Below are positions 5,671 through 7,637 of a stretch of 7,637 bases of DNA, piece by piece. Each line of letters opens with the position of its first letter. The stretch's first letter is position 1. The notes beneath the pieces are model-generated. The model did not search any database and was not told the DNA's origin. It worked only from the letters and a program-made list of their open reading frames with translations. Both the position numbers and the translations under genes were made by a program. Source of the DNA: Candidatus Latescibacterota bacterium (lineage in GTDB: Bacteria; Latescibacterota; MVCY01; DTYK01); contig DTYK01000311.1 in assembly GCA_012961925.1 (NCBI GenBank), positions 1 through 7,637 of the forward strand, read 5' to 3'.

Positions 5671-6705
5671 ATGGGGAGCTTGTCACAAAGAGAAGAGGAT
5701 GTTCTTGAGTCGTTGATTCAGGCTTATATATCGACCGCTGAACCTGTTGGATCAAGGTTCATCTCGAAGAGATATCTCCCTGGCATGAGCCCGGCAACGA
5801 TCCGTAATACGATGATGGACCTGGAGGAGATGGGGTACCTCTATCAGCCTCATACCTCAGCAGGCAGGGAGCCGACGGACAAGGGATATCGTTATTATGT
5901 TGACTCCCTGATGAAACGGGAGGAGCCAAGTCAGCTTGAAAAGAGGATGATTGAAGAGGAGCTCCGGTCCAATCTTGAGGCAAAAGGTGCGGAGGATATT
6001 CTTGAGCAGGTAGCGAAGGTAATTGCTCAGATCTCCCATCAAATAGGCATTGCTCTCTCTCCTCGCTTTGAAGAGGGCATTCTATATAAACTGGAGCTTG
6101 TACCATTGGAGGAGAAGAGGCTGCTGGTTGTCCTCACTATCAAATCCGGTCTCGTCAAAACTATAGTGATAAAGGTGGAAAGCAAGCTATCGAGGAAGAA
6201 AATTGCTGAGACTTCCAAGCTGTTGAACGAGAGATTAAGCGGCCTCTCTATCAGAGAGATAAGAAGGTCCATTCAGGAGCGGTTAGAGTATCCCCTAAGA
6301 GGCGATCTGAAGCTGCTGAAGGTATTTGTTGACGAAGCCGACAGCCTGTTCCAGTTCGACTCACCAGCCGACCTTCACCTTGACGGCGTCACCAATATTA
6401 TTTTGCAGCCGGAGTTTACAGATCGGGATAAGTTGACCGGTTTGATTGAGCTGTTGGACGAACGGGATACGATAATATGCCTTCTCAATCAGAGGACCAA
6501 GGAGAGAGACGTGGCTGTTACCATTGGAAGTGAGAATATACCCTGGCAGATGAAAGCATGTAGTGTGGTTACCTCCAACTATGAAATCGGTGGTGTCTGG
6601 GGGAGCATAGGCATGATTGGACCCACGCGGATGAGATACTCGAAATACGTTCCCCTGATAGATTACACAGCAAAACTGGTAAGCAATTTACTTAGTAGCT
6701 GTTAG
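5671..6705 (+). CDS. hrcA: Heat-inducible transcriptional repressor HrcA
   Basis: The repressor that binds CIRCE and shuts off class I heat-shock genes; 344 residues from ATG 5671, the normal family size. The N-terminal winged helix (about 1-80) carries the family signature: SPATIRNTM at 40-48, LEEMGYL at 51-57, then TSAGREPTDKGYRYYVD at 62-78. The middle is the GAF-like dimerisation domain with an inserted domain. The C-terminus has the conserved IGSE, YEIGG and IGMIGPTRMRYSK stretches. The frame remains open upstream to TTG 5638, which would add 11 residues with no homology value. As first gene behind a CIRCE site it should be autoregulated. grpE starts 25 bp downstream. I see no missing or broken segment. 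Confidence 0.97.
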   Translation: MGSLSQREEDVLESLIQAYISTAEPVGSRFISKRYLPGMSPATIRNTMMDLEEMGYLYQPHTSAGREPTDKGYRYYVDSLMKREEPSQLEKRMIEEELRSNLEAKGAEDILEQVAKVIAQISHQIGIALSPRFEEGILYKLELVPLEEKRLLVVLTIKSGLVKTIVIKVESKLSRKKIAETSKLLNERLSGLSIREIRRSIQERLEYPLRGDLKLLKVFVDEADSLFQFDSPADLHLDGVTNIILQPEFTDRDKLTGLIELLDERDTIICLLNQRTKERDVAVTIGSENIPWQMKACSVVTSNYEIGGVWGSIGMIGPTRMRYSKYVPLIDYTAKLVSNLLSSC

Positions 6706-6720
6706 AAGGTCTGTCAAAGA

Positions 6721-6725
6721 GGAGG
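6721..6725 (+). promoter_or_regulatory. Ribosome binding site deciding the TTG start of grpE
   Basis: GGAGG, in a run of GGAGGAGG, ends five bases before TTG 6731. No in-frame ATG or GTG lies nearby upstream, so TTG is the supported start. Confidence 0.7.
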
Positions 6726-6730
6726 AGGAA

Positions 6731-7297
6731 TTGACAGGGGAAGAAATAAAGGCCGGCGAGGAAGAGGAAAGCCCTGAGACAGAGGAAGTGAAGTCGGAAG
6801 CCGAGACCGAGAAAAAAACCACCAGAAAGAGAAAACAACCCAAATGGAAGGAAGAGCTCGAGAAAGCCCGGGCCGAGGCGGCCGAGAAACACGAGAGGCT
6901 TTTAAGACTGGCGGCCGAGTTTGAAAACTATAAGAAACGGGTCAACAGGGAGTTTGCATCTCTAATTAAAACGGCTAATGAGGCGCTGATTACCCAGATG
7001 CTCCCTGTGCTGGATAACTTCGAGAGGGCCCTCAACCATGCGAAGGGAACCGATGACTTCGATTCCTTCCGCAAAGGCGTCGAGATGATCTACAGCCAGT
7101 TTCAGGATGTCTTGAAAAAACAAGGTCTTCAACCAATCGAAGCAGTTGGCAAGCCTTTTGACCCGAATTATCACGAGGCCATGATGCAGGTTGATTCTGA
7201 CAAGCATGGTCCTGACACAGTGGTGGAAGAGCTTGAGAAAGGTTATACCCTCAACAACAAGGTTATCCGGCATACAAGGGTTATTGTGAGTAAGTAG
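6731..7297 (+). CDS. grpE: GrpE, nucleotide exchange factor for DnaK
   Basis: A cytoplasmic homodimeric cochaperone of 188 residues that releases ADP from DnaK and so lets substrate go; its long helices also act as a thermosensor in studied species. Seen: a disordered, very acidic N-terminus (1-27) followed by a basic stretch (28-40); a long coiled-coil helix (about 38-78) with AEFENYKKR at 62-70; LPVLDNFERAL at 91-101, starting the helical bundle; and the C-terminal beta domain with PFDPNYHEA at 142-150 and GYTLNNKVIRHTRVIV at 171-186, the GrpE signature. It begins with TTG behind a strong ribosome binding site. It sits 25 bp after hrcA and 31 bp before dnaK and is surely cotranscribed with them from the CIRCE promoter. 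Confidence 0.97.
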   Translation: MTGEEIKAGEEEESPETEEVKSEAETEKKTTRKRKQPKWKEELEKARAEAAEKHERLLRLAAEFENYKKRVNREFASLIKTANEALITQMLPVLDNFERALNHAKGTDDFDSFRKGVEMIYSQFQDVLKKQGLQPIEAVGKPFDPNYHEAMMQVDSDKHGPDTVVEELEKGYTLNNKVIRHTRVIVSK

Positions 7298-7328
7298 CCA
7301 TTGAAAAGATAGGGAGGAGTGAGGTTAT

Positions 7329-7637
7329 ATGGGGAAGGTAATCGGTATTGATCTTGGTACGACTAACTCCTGTGTAGCAGTGCTGGAAGGCACGGAACCG
7401 AAGGTTATTCCCAATGCGGAGGGTAGTAGGACTACGCCTTCGGTAGTTGCATTTACGAAGGGTGGAGAACGGTTAGTGGGGCAGCCGGCTAAGAGACAGG
7501 CCATAACAAACTCCGAGAACACTGTATTTTCGATTAAAAGATTTATGGGCAGAAGGTACAGCGAGGTGGCTACTGAAAGGGAGCTGGTACCTTACAAAGT
7601 GGTAGAGGCTTCGAACGGAGATGTCAGGGTGGTGGCA
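7329..7637 (+). CDS. dnaK: Chaperone DnaK (Hsp70), N-terminal part, cut by window edge
   Basis: The first 103 codons of the Hsp70 chaperone, whose full length is usually about 600-640 residues. The N-terminal phosphate-binding motif GIDLGTTNSCVAV is at residues 6-18, followed by the typical IPNAEGSRTTPSVVAF (27-42) and IKRFMGR of the ATPase domain lobe I. The start is ATG 7329 with GAGG at 7321-7324 and a further GGGAGGAG just upstream. It is the third gene of the CIRCE-controlled operon and the partner of GrpE. The frame is intact to the last base; the rest lies outside the window, and dnaJ may follow but cannot be seen. Confidence 0.98.
   Translation, partial: MGKVIGIDLGTTNSCVAVLEGTEPKVIPNAEGSRTTPSVVAFTKGGERLVGQPAKRQAITNSENTVFSIKRFMGRRYSEVATERELVPYKVVEASNGDVRVVA

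Overview
The window is ordinary chromosomal housekeeping DNA from a bacterium. All genes lie on the plus strand. Base composition looks balanced, arginine AGG and isoleucine ATA codons are common, and at least two genes start with TTG. An HrcA/CIRCE-controlled hrcA-grpE-dnaK cluster, a DnaE-type replicase with an apparently intact PHP site, and a UbiA prenyltransferase of the type best known from archaeal lipid synthesis would fit a Desulfobacterota/deltaproteobacterial or neighbouring lineage. That placement is inference from style and not proof.

Layout. Positions 1-40 may hold the last codons of an upstream gene. Positions 50-688 encode a small HhH-GPD DNA glycosylase that resembles MagIII (3-methyladenine) more than endonuclease III. 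A 128-bp gap with a plausible sigma70 promoter and a strong ribosome binding site leads into dnaE (817-4230), the complete alpha subunit of DNA polymerase III. The 290-bp gap 4231-4520 has no convincing gene. It holds six degenerate 8-bp tandem repeats and several inverted repeats, one of which spans about 118 bp. Next is a membrane prenyltransferase (4521-5369).

A 300-bp regulatory region follows. It has a TTGACA promoter whose -10 abuts and slightly overlaps a near-perfect CIRCE operator (5439-5465), then a leader of about 200 nt. This drives hrcA (5671-6705), grpE (6731-7297) and the first 103 codons of dnaK (7329 to the window edge). The genes are 25 and 31 bp apart and read as one heat-shock operon: HrcA represses it, GrpE exchanges nucleotide on DnaK, and DnaK folds client proteins.

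I found no mobile element, CRISPR array, tRNA or rRNA, and no convincing undescribed system. The points most worth a second look are the non-coding 4231-4520 segment and the altered catalytic and cysteine motifs of the glycosylase. The archaeal-style prenyltransferase and the long hrcA leader come next.
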